Below, piece after piece: positions 53,484 through 61,994 of a DNA stretch of 64,000 nucleotides. Position 1 is the stretch's first letter; the number at the start of each line of letters is the position of its first letter. The position numbers were made by a program, and so were the translations under genes. This stretch comes from CAZPBC01 sp964584775 (GTDB lineage Bacteria; Chlamydiota; Chlamydiia; Chlamydiales; SLFE01). The stretch lies in assembly GCA_964584775.1 (NCBI GenBank), contig CAZPBC010000001.1, positions 1 to 64,000 of the forward strand, read 5' to 3'. The notes under the pieces were generated by a model. That model ran no database searches, was not told the origin of the DNA, and saw nothing but the letters and a program-made list of their open reading frames with translations.

Positions 53484-55673
53484 TCATTGTGTCCTACGTT
53501 GTCTGACCCTTGGTCCCACGCTAATTCCGTCGGGGTAAACGACCCTCCAAATGTTGTAGGTCGCAATAGAGATGTTGTACTTACTGCAGAGATCTTGGAT
53601 TGCAACTTCACTCTTGCCTTCTTCAAGGGCTTTTGCGATCTCTTCTTCGTCATGGGATGTTGCTTCTAGAGGTAGACGACATCCATGGCGAATTAAACTT
53701 GCCATAATCTCCGTATGTCCCGCTTTCGCAGCAACAACGAGTGCACTTTGTCCTTGATTGTCAGTTTCATTAATAGGGCATCCGAGATTGACTAATATAT
53801 CAATGGCATCCGCATAGTCATTGCGAGCTGCATAATGGAGAGCTGTTTTCCCATCTTTGTCGGATGCATTGACAGGGCATCCGAAGTTGGCCAATGCGAC
53901 AATGGTCCCAGAGGGGTCTTTTAAGTCTTCAAACTCGTCACTTTCGATCACTGCCCAGTGGATTGCCGTTCGTCCATGGTTGTCGGTTTTATCGCTAGAG
54001 CATCCTAGATTACGCAAATCTGTGATGCGATCTATATCGCTATCCATGGCTGCTATATGAAGAGGGGTTCGCCCTGCTTTGTCAGTTGGGTCGGTAGGGC
54101 TTCCTAGGCGAACTAACTCTTCGACGCAATCGCTTTCACCGTACCGGGCTGCCCAATGTAAAGCGCTTCGTCCTTGACTATCTGTTGCGTTCATTGAGCA
54201 TCCGAGATCTAATGAGGCTTCGATGGCTTCTGCGTATTCGCCTGAGGCTGCTATATGTAGTGTGGTTCCTCCTCCCTGGTCGGTTGCATGAATAGAGGCT
54301 CCTAGGCGAACCAACTCTTTAAAAGTGTCAATTTGGCCAGCTCTGCCTGCCTCATGTAGGGCTGTTCGTCCCACATCGTTAGTTGCATCGATAGGGCATC
54401 CTAGGCGAACCAACTCTCTAACGGTATACATCCCGGCTCCGTCCACCGCATAGTGTAGAGCTGTTCCTCCATGATTGTCAGTAGCAGCAATAGGGCATTG
54501 ATGATCTATCAACACTTTGAGGGCATCCGTGCTACCACTTTCTGCTGCGTAGTGTAGAGCTGTTTGTCCATCATTGTCAGTAGCAGTAATAGGGCATTGA
54601 TGATCTATCAACACTTTGAGGGCATCCGTGCTCCCATTCGAAGCTGCGTAGTGTAGAGCTGTTTTTCCACGATTGTCAGTAGCAGTAATAGGGCATCCTA
54701 GGCGCAATAACTCTTCAATAATATCAATGCGGCCGAACTCTGTTGCCACAAAAAAAGCTTGGGCACCCTTCGTCTGAATGGAGAATCCGAGTTGCACGAG
54801 CAGTCGGATAGCTTCATTATGACCATGCCGTGCTGCTTCTTCGAGAGCATTCGTTTGTCCAGAATTTTCATTCACATTGGCTCCCTGCTGATGCAACGCA
54901 GAAATGGCACCCACCTGTCCGGTGGAAGCCGCAAAGATCAAGGGGCTTGGCAAGTGCGGGTTTCCCCTCAGTTCAGCTGGTGTTGGGTTTTGCTGGTTGA
55001 TATAATTTACGTCACCACAGAAAGCAGCCCACTGCAGGGGCGATAGACTTCTGGCGAGTTGAGGGTCACGACGAGCCAGTGTTTGTGCGATTGCCATCTG
55101 GCCACATCGCACTGATAGAAGGAAATTGTCTCGCGAGGGAGTGGCTCCCAAACGAAGTAGCATTTCTACAGTAGGGAGATTTCCACCTTGAATTGCGCGA
55201 GCCATGCACTGAGTTAATTCTTGGTTGGATAGGTTTGTATTCTGAGAGATCAGCGCCTTCTCACAGAGATTTGCATCACCAAAACTAGCTGCTCGTTCAG
55301 CTACTTCTCGCGCATTCGATAGATTGTCTAGAGAGACCAGCTTGAGTCGTTTGATGATCGTCCAAATCATCGGACGACAACTTTCACGGATGGTTAAGAT
55401 TGTCGGTTGAGGGCATGCACTTCTAGCTAAGGAAAAGGCTCTCGTGAGATCGGCTTTTGTTGGCACTTGACCTTCTTTAAAGCCCAGCCATCGCCAATAG
55501 CTTACATTTTTGAACAGGTCGGCGACAAGTGCATTGGCTCGACGACTGACTTCTCTAAGTCGAAGAAGTTCGGCTCCGGTAAGGTATCGGATCGCATGAA
55601 GAGCGATTTCATTCGGCAATGGATCAAGAAATGGAGCCTGATATTGCCCTGTTGGCTGAAGATTAAACGTCAT
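53484..55673 (-). CDS. F-box/ankyrin-repeat protein with transposase-like HTH tail
   Basis: 729 residues. Residues ~16-62 form an F-box (DPLPNEIALHAIRYLTGAEL then LRLREVSRRANALVADLF), a eukaryotic motif that binds Skp1 of SCF ubiquitin ligases. About fifteen ankyrin repeats follow to residue ~670 (GKTALHYAASNGSTDALKVL and variants), three of them nearly identical. The last ~55 residues differ: EEEIAKALEEGKSEVAIQDL then CSKYNISIATYNIWR resembles the helix-turn-helix of IS3-type OrfA transposases. Likely a secreted adaptor that steers host ubiquitination (inference). Start ATG 55673. Moderately AT-richer than its neighbours. Confidence 0.87.
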   Translation of the reverse strand: MTFNLQPTGQYQAPFLDPLPNEIALHAIRYLTGAELLRLREVSRRANALVADLFKNVSYWRWLGFKEGQVPTKADLTRAFSLARSACPQPTILTIRESCRPMIWTIIKRLKLVSLDNLSNAREVAERAASFGDANLCEKALISQNTNLSNQELTQCMARAIQGGNLPTVEMLLRLGATPSRDNFLLSVRCGQMAIAQTLARRDPQLARSLSPLQWAAFCGDVNYINQQNPTPAELRGNPHLPSPLIFAASTGQVGAISALHQQGANVNENSGQTNALEEAARHGHNEAIRLLVQLGFSIQTKGAQAFFVATEFGRIDIIEELLRLGCPITATDNRGKTALHYAASNGSTDALKVLIDHQCPITATDNDGQTALHYAAESGSTDALKVLIDHQCPIAATDNHGGTALHYAVDGAGMYTVRELVRLGCPIDATNDVGRTALHEAGRAGQIDTFKELVRLGASIHATDQGGGTTLHIAASGEYAEAIEASLDLGCSMNATDSQGRSALHWAARYGESDCVEELVRLGSPTDPTDKAGRTPLHIAAMDSDIDRITDLRNLGCSSDKTDNHGRTAIHWAVIESDEFEDLKDPSGTIVALANFGCPVNASDKDGKTALHYAARNDYADAIDILVNLGCPINETDNQGQSALVVAAKAGHTEIMASLIRHGCRLPLEATSHDEEEIAKALEEGKSEVAIQDLCSKYNISIATYNIWRVVYPDGISVGPRVRQRRTQ
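54452..54699. repeat. 99-bp tandem repeats within the ankyrin gene
   Basis: Units start at 54452, 54551 and 54650 (last partial), each beginning AGTGTAGAGCTGTT and sharing GGGCATTGATGATCTATC and CACTTTGAGGGCATCCGTGC. Each 99-bp unit is one 33-residue ankyrin repeat. The near-identity points to recent expansion or an unstable copy number. Confidence 0.85.
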
Positions 55674-55852
55674 AAGCTTACTCGTAGTTAATAAAGTTGT
55701 TGTCTACTATAAGCTTATTGGGAGTTTTTCGATAAATGAAAAACAGAATTTTCGTTCTAATATTTTTTTGGAAATAAAATTATATTAAACGAGTTATGAT
55801 ATGTGGCTGATAAAAGGGTATTTAAACGGTCTTCTATCAGCCAATAAGGTCT

Positions 55853-57004
55853 TTATTGAGGGAGGCGGTTCCTTTCAAGGGCCGCTTCACCGACTTGCTC
55901 GCCGAGCTTCATGCCGGCTGTGTGGTCGGTTGGGTAGTGGATTCCGCCGTAGATGCGTGACATTCCAGACTCCTCAGCCGTCGCTTTCCACTCAGCTTCA
56001 TTTTCTGGGAAAAGCTCTGATAGAACCACAAGAGCGGTCCCTGCATTGGTCGAGTGTGCAGAGGGGTAGCTCGGGTGGTTAGGAACGGTGATGAGGGGTT
56101 GGATGCTATCATCCATTTGGCTGGGGCGCTGCACCCAGTAGGTGTACTTTGAATGGAAAGCCGCTGCGGTGGAGTCCGCCATGGCGCTTTCTAAAAGGGA
56201 GCGTGCGTAGAGGCGCATGCCGAGGGGAGTGTCGTGCTTATCAAAGTACTTTTCAAGAAGGGGGCTCCACTTTCCATCATGGGGACTGGTAAGACTAGCC
56301 CAGTAAAAGACAGACTGTGTTTGATCGCCTGTGCGTTTTTCCATTGCAGCTTCAATTTCTGCACACTCTTCTTCCCACTCTTCATTTTCCTCTGGTGGGG
56401 CATCGGCGACGTACTCGTCGGAAGAGTTGAGGAACCATGTTTTTGCACTTCCGTAGTTGAGGCCGCGGTAGCCAGGGCTGGTGGGTTCCCAAAGGCCTTC
56501 GCCTTTTTTGATGGGGTAGTCTGCAATTTGGTCTCGATCTGCACGAAGACGGTCGCTCGCTTTGCTCACTACGAGGGCTGCAATGCCGCTTGAGTAGGGA
56601 TCAAAAGCTGCTTCGCCCACAGAGGGGAGAGTGGCATCGGGAATGAAGAGGCGAGCGGTCCAAAGAGTGACAGGACCGAGGTTTCCTTTGTACTGACCTG
56701 TCAGGCGGTAGCTGATCCATGCGAAGTCTTTTTGGGTGTTCGCTAGGTAGGAGGGAAAGATCGTTGCGTCGATGGCTGCCATTTTGGAGGTACTAACGAG
56801 GTAAGCCACTTCCCGATCGAGCTGGGTAAGTTGGTCGACCGTAATGACTTCATTCGGAATCGGGCATTGTTTAAAGGGTTCAAGCTGATCTCTCGTGTAT
56901 TTAAAGGTCAGCGGGGTATTTTTGGGGGTGATCGCCTCCGAGGCGGTCAGCGACGCTGTTAGAACAAGGGCCGTTGATAAAAATCGAAAAAATGAGTGTT
57001 TCAT
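55853..57004 (-). CDS. Secreted PAP2/vanadium-haloperoxidase-like phosphatase
   Basis: About 383 residues with an N-terminal signal peptide (FFRFLSTALVLTASLTASEA). The C-terminal third carries the three motifs of the PAP2/vanadium-dependent haloperoxidase superfamily: KYTYWVQRP, HPSYPSAHSTNAGTA with the catalytic His, and SRIYGGIHYPTDHTAGMKLG with the second His. The long N-terminal helical domain is that of haloperoxidase-like rather than lipid phosphatase forms. Substrate may be a phosphate ester; haloperoxidase activity would need vanadate. ATG 57004 lies 5 nt after AGGA; an ATG at 57010 is also possible. A GC-rich hairpin stands just upstream. Confidence 0.88.
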   Translation of the reverse strand: MKHSFFRFLSTALVLTASLTASEAITPKNTPLTFKYTRDQLEPFKQCPIPNEVITVDQLTQLDREVAYLVSTSKMAAIDATIFPSYLANTQKDFAWISYRLTGQYKGNLGPVTLWTARLFIPDATLPSVGEAAFDPYSSGIAALVVSKASDRLRADRDQIADYPIKKGEGLWEPTSPGYRGLNYGSAKTWFLNSSDEYVADAPPEENEEWEEECAEIEAAMEKRTGDQTQSVFYWASLTSPHDGKWSPLLEKYFDKHDTPLGMRLYARSLLESAMADSTAAAFHSKYTYWVQRPSQMDDSIQPLITVPNHPSYPSAHSTNAGTALVVLSELFPENEAEWKATAEESGMSRIYGGIHYPTDHTAGMKLGEQVGEAALERNRLPQ

Positions 57005-57019
57005 AATCATCCTATATAT

Positions 57020-57033
57020 GGGGGGTTTCCCCC
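57020..57033 (-). promoter_or_regulatory. GNRA-type hairpin in the 5' leader of the phosphatase gene
   Basis: On the minus strand GGGG-GAAA-CCCC, a short but very stable stem with a GNRA tetraloop, ends about 7 nt before the ribosome-binding site of the downstream gene. It may influence translation or mRNA stability. A similar C5/G6 hairpin lies at 25550. Confidence 0.35.
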
Positions 57034-57140
57034 AATAAACTCGATGTCACCGTTATCCGTCAAGTGTGTTGTAGTCTGTTGTGTATAAGATGGTTGAGAA
57101 ATTGTTTTGGAAAAAATCCCAAAAAGCATACATGTAGGGT

Positions 57141-57419
57141 ATGACACAAGAATATGATCACCTTCTCAAGTGCTTCGACAAAGCGATCGAAGACAAACAA
57201 AGCGGTCGGTTTGCAAAAGACAACGTGAAGCAAATTTACGACGCCGCTCACAAAGTTTTTGATGGAGAGATCAATCTCGATCAGAAGCAAATCATGCAAG
57301 TGCGCGATAAGTGGGTAAAACTCGCTGAAGGGCACATCGATAAAGGACGCGCGATGAAAAAACTGCAAGGCACTAGCCGTGCAGAGGCCATCCGTTCTGT
57401 TCTAGAGTCTATGTTATAG
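57141..57419 (+). CDS. Hypothetical protein, 92 aa
   Basis: Small, helical, charged protein (HLLKCFDKAIEDKQSGRFAK; QIMQVRDKWVKLAEGHIDKG). No signal or membrane span. Not recognised. The upstream TGTAGGGT is a weak ribosome-binding site. Its stop is 1 nt from the end of the convergent membrane-protein gene. Amino-acid composition and stable length argue for a real gene. Confidence 0.65.
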   Translation: MTQEYDHLLKCFDKAIEDKQSGRFAKDNVKQIYDAAHKVFDGEINLDQKQIMQVRDKWVKLAEGHIDKGRAMKKLQGTSRAEAIRSVLESML

Positions 57420-57420
57420 T

Positions 57421-57924
57421 TTACTTTTCGATTTCTTTTTCTGTGATCGAGCTGAGTCTTTGATAGAGACCGAGCCCAATGATCAGAAGCGTTGAAACGA
57501 AGAAGAGCATGGTGGGATAGACAAGCAAAGTGACATCCTTGACTCCTGCCTTAATGACGTGGATCAAGGCTTCTAAGTTCACCGCAATGACGATAATGAC
57601 AAGGAACTTCGTGAGACTTTTTCTCGCCTCTTTCGGTGAGCGGAGCTCTCTTTGACGTAGTACCTCCTCTTCGATCAGATACCGTCCCACATCAAAGATC
57701 GCGACAGTGATGATCAGGTAACTGACGAAGTCGAGAAGTTTGTCAAGAAGAGGGCAGCCGTTATAGATGCAGAGAGCAAGGCTCCATATATCAGAGAGGA
57801 TGATCGCCATCGCCGTGAGAGCAAAGGCAATTCCCATGAAAGTGAAGACGATATTCGAAGAATTCCTGACGAGCTTAGAAAGGAATTCTCCTTGTGGGTG
57901 CGTATACTTTTCCTCTTCTTCCAT
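57421..57924 (-). CDS. Four-helix membrane protein, unknown
   Basis: 167 residues with four hydrophobic segments: IVFTFMGIAFALTAMAIIL, LLDFVSYLIITVAIFDVGRY, FLVIIVIAVNLEALIHVI and MLFFVSTLLIIGLGLYQRL. Between the second and third is a charged cytoplasmic loop, EEEVLRQRELRSPKEARKSL. The layout vaguely recalls the PsiE family but no motif settles it. Acidic N-terminus, no cleavable signal. Function unknown. Confidence 0.7.
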   Translation of the reverse strand: MEEEEKYTHPQGEFLSKLVRNSSNIVFTFMGIAFALTAMAIILSDIWSLALCIYNGCPLLDKLLDFVSYLIITVAIFDVGRYLIEEEVLRQRELRSPKEARKSLTKFLVIIVIAVNLEALIHVIKAGVKDVTLLVYPTMLFFVSTLLIIGLGLYQRLSSITEKEIEK

Positions 57925-58009
57925 ATAGGCTCAACCTACAAGAATTTGGATTATTCAGGTAGGTGGGATATGCTATTTCTGATAAGCTCTTTAGTCTGAA
58001 GGAGGGATG

Positions 58010-58324
58010 ATGGCTTACGATCTAGAACTAGAACAGCGTTTGAAGAAGATTTGTGGAGAGGAGTTCCAACCCAAGAAGATGTTTGGAGGGGTGGTCTTCT
58101 TCTTAAACGGGAAGATGTGTGTGGGAATCCATAAGGATCTACTGATTCTCCGTGTGGGCCCACAGAAGGCGGAAGAGCTCCTTAAGAAACCCCATGTCCG
58201 GCCGATGGACTTTACTGGTAAGGTGATGAAAGGCTGGGCGATGGTTGAGAAGGCGGGTTTCAAGAGCGAGGCCGCTTTGAAGGGGTTTGTTAAGAACGCT
58301 AAAGATTTTGTTGAAATCCTCTGA
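58010..58324 (+). CDS. TfoX/Sxy N-terminal-domain protein
   Basis: 104-105 residues, a single TfoX_N domain: FQPKKMFGGVVFFLNGKMCV, LLILRVGPQKAEEL and the C-terminal GWAMVEKAGFKSEAALKGFV. In gamma-proteobacteria TfoX activates competence; stand-alone TfoX_N proteins have unknown roles. GGAGGG lies just ahead; ATG 58007 or 58010 could be used, and I prefer 58010 for spacing. Confidence 0.85.
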   Translation: MAYDLELEQRLKKICGEEFQPKKMFGGVVFFLNGKMCVGIHKDLLILRVGPQKAEELLKKPHVRPMDFTGKVMKGWAMVEKAGFKSEAALKGFVKNAKDFVEIL

Positions 58325-58400
58325 TTATAAGTGTTTTAAGTAAGACTTGACCTTTCTGTCAGCCTGCCTTATTGGTAAAGGTGAACACAGGAGGTGTTTT

Positions 58401-58946
58401 ATGGGTAAAGTCGTCAATGGCGTGGATACGGAAGCCTTTCAGGAGACTGTAGAGGCGATCAAAAAAGACCCGTCTCTTGCTCAGGCAGAGTTTCGAGCAA
58501 CCAATCAGTGGGACGAAGCCGGCCATAACCAGGTTTGCATCCAGAGCTACTATTTAGCAGGGGCTGAGCAACAAACGCGAAGCAAGCCCTTTCAATTTGA
58601 CGCAGATGAGCCCCCTGCTCTTTTAGGGCAGGATTCAGGAGCCAACCCAGTCGAGTACCTACTCACTGCGCTTTCATCTTGCATGACGACTTCAATGGTC
58701 TACCATGCAGCGGCTAACGGTTTGCCGATTGAGTCGATGGAGTCGAAATTTGAAGGGGAGCTGGATTTACGTGGATTCCTTGATCTCGATCCGAGCATTC
58801 CTAAGGGGTATTCCAAAATCCGCGCGACCTTCAAAGTGAAAAGTTCAGCAAGTGAAGAGCAGCTCGATCACTTTTACCACTTTTCCCCCGTCTATTCGAT
58901 GGTTTCTCCAACGGTACCGATTGAAGTGACAATTATCAAGGAGTAG
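58401..58946 (+). CDS. OsmC/Ohr-family protein lacking the second cysteine
   Basis: About 181 residues from ATG 58401, which follows GGAGG by 6 nt. OsmC fold: ALLGQDSGANPVEYLLTALS and SCMTTSMVYHAAANGLPIES carry the first reactive Cys. In peroxide-reducing OsmC/Ohr a second Cys lies in the later S-P-V-C region; here that place reads FSPVYSMVSPTVPI, with Tyr. It may use only one Cys or not be a peroxidase. Cytosolic. Stand-alone gene. Confidence 0.85.
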   Translation: MGKVVNGVDTEAFQETVEAIKKDPSLAQAEFRATNQWDEAGHNQVCIQSYYLAGAEQQTRSKPFQFDADEPPALLGQDSGANPVEYLLTALSSCMTTSMVYHAAANGLPIESMESKFEGELDLRGFLDLDPSIPKGYSKIRATFKVKSSASEEQLDHFYHFSPVYSMVSPTVPIEVTIIKE

Positions 58947-59012
58947 CGACGTATTACCCGTAGATTTATTACACTTCTTCGTTTATATTCCTAATGGAGA
59001 AAAGGAGAGTAA

Positions 59013-59621
59013 ATGAAGAAGTGTTTTTTGATTCTATTCTTGTTGTGCGCACAGAGTGTATCGGCTGAAATGCACCTTCTTGCATTTGCAGGGAGCACCA
59101 GACAAGAGTCTTACAATAAGCAGCTCGTGAAGCAGGCGGTCAAGATCGCCGAGTCGATGGGAGCAAAAGTCACTTACGTTGACTTAAGAGATTATGAAAT
59201 GCCTCTTTATGATGCTGACCTAGAGGCGCATCAGGGACTGCCCAAAAATGCGAAGCGCTTCCGGGACCTCATGCTTGCAAGTGATGGGTTTATCATCTCG
59301 ACTCCGGAGTATAACTCTGGCGTTTCTGCAGTTTTAAAAAACACCCTCGACTGGAGTTCACGAAGCCCTGAAAAAAGTTATTCTAACGAGCCTTTCAAAG
59401 GAAAGCGGTTTGCTTTGATGAGCGCCTCTCCAGGTGGAGGTGGAGGAAAGTCGGCACTTGCTGTTTTGACCTCAGTGATTCAAGCTGTAGGTGGGGTCGC
59501 AGTTCTTCCTCAGGTCAGCGTTGCACAGGCCTACTCTGCATTTGATGAAGAAGGAAATTTGAAAAATTCGGATCTTCAGCGCGAACTGCGTGAAGAGATC
59601 AAAGCGTTAATTAAAGGGTAA
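59013..59621 (+). CDS. Exported NADPH-dependent FMN-reductase-like protein 1
   Basis: 202 residues with a signal peptide (KKCFLILFLLCAQSVSAE) before a flavodoxin-like FMN-reductase domain: FAGSTRQESYNKQLVKQA binds the FMN phosphate, and ISTPEYNSGVSAVLKNTLDW is the family isoalloxazine loop; SASPGGGGGKSAL follows. These enzymes are normally cytosolic, so export is unusual. A paralogue follows 4 nt later. A ribosome-binding site GGAGAG precedes it. Confidence 0.87.
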   Translation: MKKCFLILFLLCAQSVSAEMHLLAFAGSTRQESYNKQLVKQAVKIAESMGAKVTYVDLRDYEMPLYDADLEAHQGLPKNAKRFRDLMLASDGFIISTPEYNSGVSAVLKNTLDWSSRSPEKSYSNEPFKGKRFALMSASPGGGGGKSALAVLTSVIQAVGGVAVLPQVSVAQAYSAFDEEGNLKNSDLQRELREEIKALIKG

Positions 59622-59625
59622 CAAA

Positions 59626-60231
59626 ATGTGGAAGTATCTCATTGCATTTTCTCTACTGTTTTCAGCGGAAGTGTCGGCTGGAAAGAAAATTCTTGCTGTT
59701 GCGGGGAGCACACGTGATGGCTCCTATAATTTGATGCTTGCAAGGCAGGCAGCTGAGATGGCAGAAGTCCTTGGTGCATCTGTCACCTTCATTGACATGA
59801 GTGATATGGATATCCCGCCCTATGACAAGGACGATGAGCAGCGTTCAGGCATCCCGAAAGATGCAAAGCGTTTTCGCGATCTCATGTACCATAGCGATGG
59901 GGTCATTATTTCTGTTCCGAAATTCCAAACGGGCTATGCAGTGACACTGAAGAACGCCCTGGATTGGAGCTCAAGGAGTCCTGATAAGCATTATACGACG
60001 AAAGCGTTTGAGGGAAAGAAGTTCGCATTGATGAGCACCTCGGCAGGAAAGCGGGGAGGAGAGCGTTCGGTCTTTATGTTGATGACGGCTATCCGATCGA
60101 TTGGGGGGCTTCCAGTCCTTCCTCAAGTCTCGGTGCCTGATTCTCCACGCGCTTTTGGGGATGATGAAAAGCTGATCAGTCCAGACCTGACACTAGAACT
60201 CCAAAAAGAAATCGAACAGCTCATGAAATGA
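59626..60231 (+). CDS. Exported NADPH-dependent FMN-reductase-like protein 2
   Basis: 201 residues, tandem paralogue of the preceding gene, also with a signal peptide (WKYLIAFSLLFSAEVSAG). The FMN phosphate loop AGSTRDGSYNLMLARQA is kept, but the PEYNSGVSAVLKN loop has become PKFQTGYAVTLKNALDW and the glycine-rich stretch is STSAGKRGGERS, so flavin binding or substrate may differ. Stop overlaps the next gene by 4 nt, so the ABC-F gene is co-transcribed. Confidence 0.86.
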   Translation: MWKYLIAFSLLFSAEVSAGKKILAVAGSTRDGSYNLMLARQAAEMAEVLGASVTFIDMSDMDIPPYDKDDEQRSGIPKDAKRFRDLMYHSDGVIISVPKFQTGYAVTLKNALDWSSRSPDKHYTTKAFEGKKFALMSTSAGKRGGERSVFMLMTAIRSIGGLPVLPQVSVPDSPRAFGDDEKLISPDLTLELQKEIEQLMK

Positions 60232-61994
60232 TCCAAGTTGAAGACCTTTCAATCTCGTTTGGAGATCACTTACTCTTTGACCAGGCGAGCTTCAGCGTGC
60301 AGACGGGTGAGAAGCTCGGTCTTGTCGGGCGCAACGGGTCGGGAAAGTCGACGCTCTTTAAGATTTTATCGAGAGAGATGCAACCCGACTCGGGAAAGAT
60401 CCATACTAGTAAAGGGTACCGAATTGGAACCCTCACGCAACACATTGACTTCACAGAGGCGACAGTCCTTGATGAGGCGGTCACGGCTCTTCCTGCTGGG
60501 GAGGAGTTATCACACTATAAAGCTGAAAAAATCTTAGCGGGTCTAGGGATCGACGAGGGGATGTGTCACTCTTCTCCAAGAGAACTTTCTGGCGGCTTTC
60601 AGCTGCGTCTTCACCTTGCGAAGGTGTTGATATCCGAACCCGACTGTCTCCTTCTCGATGAGCCGACCAACTATCTGGATATCGTCTCCCTGCGCTGGCT
60701 TAAACGTTTTTTAAGAGAGTGGCAACGAGAGTGCGTCATCATCACTCACGACCGTGAATTCATGGACGCTGTCGTCACCTCGACGATTGGAATCCACCGC
60801 CACCGCGTGCAGAAATTTAAGGGGGGAACCGAAGCCTTTTACACCAAAATCGTTGAGCAGGAAGAGGTCTATGAGAAGACGCGCCAAAATATAGAGAAGA
60901 AGAAGTCCCATGCCGAAGACTTTATCCGGCGTTTTGGTGCAAAAGCGACGAAGGCAAAGCAGGCGCAGTCACGTGTGAAAATGATTGAAAAGATGCCTGC
61001 TTTGGAGCGCCTTCAAGAGATCGACCACCTGAAGTTTCAATTCCGCTATGAACCCTTCCGTAGCAAAAAGATGCTCGAGGCAGAAGAGATCTCGTTTGCC
61101 TACCAGCCTGAGGATCCGGTGATTGAAAAGGCTTCCTTGCAGGTGGGTGGAAAAGAGCGCATTGCAGTCATTGGAAAAAATGGCCGTGGAAAGTCGACCT
61201 TCTTGAAACTGCTTGCAGGGGAATTGAAGTCTCAAGAGGGGAGCCTCTTCCATGCGGAAAAGCTGCGAGTGGGTTACTTTGGGCAAACAAACATCGACCG
61301 CCTCCACCCCGACCACTCGATATACGAAGAGGTTGCTGGAGCGAACCCTCAGCTCAATTTTACAGAGGTGAAAGCCCTGTGTGGAATGATGATGTTCTCT
61401 GGCGATCTCTCGGAGAAGCCTTGCCGGGTCCTGTCAGGTGGTGAACGCGCACGGGTGCTACTGGCAAAGATCTTAGCGAGCTCTTGCAACCTTCTACTTC
61501 TCGACGAACCGACCCACCACCTCGACATGGAGTCTGTGGAGTCCTTGATTGATGCGATGGAAGACTTTCCAGGGGCTTTGATCCTCGTCACTCATAGTGA
61601 ACTCATTTTACGCCGTCTTCAGTTCGATCAGATCCTTGTCTGTCGTGGAGGAAGGCAAGAACTCTTTACGGGAAGCTATCCTGAATTCCTTGAAAAGGGC
61701 GGTTGGGGAGACGAGAAGGTGGAGTCAGCAAAACGCGCCCCTCAACTGGATTCTCAAAAACGCCGTGAAGAGGTGAAGCGCTTGCACCGTGAGGTCAAAC
61801 GTCTCGAAAAGGAGCTCACTCAAAAAGAGGCGGAGCGAGGTCAAATCCATGAAGAACTTCTCGTCGTTTCCGGCCAAGATCACAAGAAACTTGCTGATTT
61901 ATCGAAGAGGGAAAAGCAGCTAGAGTCTGAGATTGAGATGCTCTATGAGCAGCTCGATCGGGATGAGAAAGCCCTTAAGATTTTTTATACATGA
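60228..61994 (+). CDS. ABC-F family ATPase (Uup/EttA-like, ribosome-associated)
   Basis: 588 residues with two ABC domains and no membrane segments. First domain: Walker A LVGRNGSGKSTLFKIL, signature RELSGGFQLRLHLAK, Walker B CLLLDEPTNYLD. Second: Walker A VIGKNGRGKSTFLKLL, signature RVLSGGERARVLLAK, Walker B LLLLDEPTHHLD. The charged linker between them (SHAEDFIRRFGAKATKAKQA) is the P-site tRNA interaction motif region, and the C-terminus is a ~90-residue coiled coil as in Uup. Role in translation is from the family. Its end overlaps the convergent DedA gene by 20 nt. Confidence 0.92.
   Translation: MIQVEDLSISFGDHLLFDQASFSVQTGEKLGLVGRNGSGKSTLFKILSREMQPDSGKIHTSKGYRIGTLTQHIDFTEATVLDEAVTALPAGEELSHYKAEKILAGLGIDEGMCHSSPRELSGGFQLRLHLAKVLISEPDCLLLDEPTNYLDIVSLRWLKRFLREWQRECVIITHDREFMDAVVTSTIGIHRHRVQKFKGGTEAFYTKIVEQEEVYEKTRQNIEKKKSHAEDFIRRFGAKATKAKQAQSRVKMIEKMPALERLQEIDHLKFQFRYEPFRSKKMLEAEEISFAYQPEDPVIEKASLQVGGKERIAVIGKNGRGKSTFLKLLAGELKSQEGSLFHAEKLRVGYFGQTNIDRLHPDHSIYEEVAGANPQLNFTEVKALCGMMMFSGDLSEKPCRVLSGGERARVLLAKILASSCNLLLLDEPTHHLDMESVESLIDAMEDFPGALILVTHSELILRRLQFDQILVCRGGRQELFTGSYPEFLEKGGWGDEKVESAKRAPQLDSQKRREEVKRLHREVKRLEKELTQKEAERGQIHEELLVVSGQDHKKLADLSKREKQLESEIEMLYEQLDRDEKALKIFYT

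Noticed and set aside
54452..54699. CRISPR-like array
   Set aside because: The 99-bp units are contiguous coding repeats of ankyrin modules without spacers; no cas genes are present in the window.
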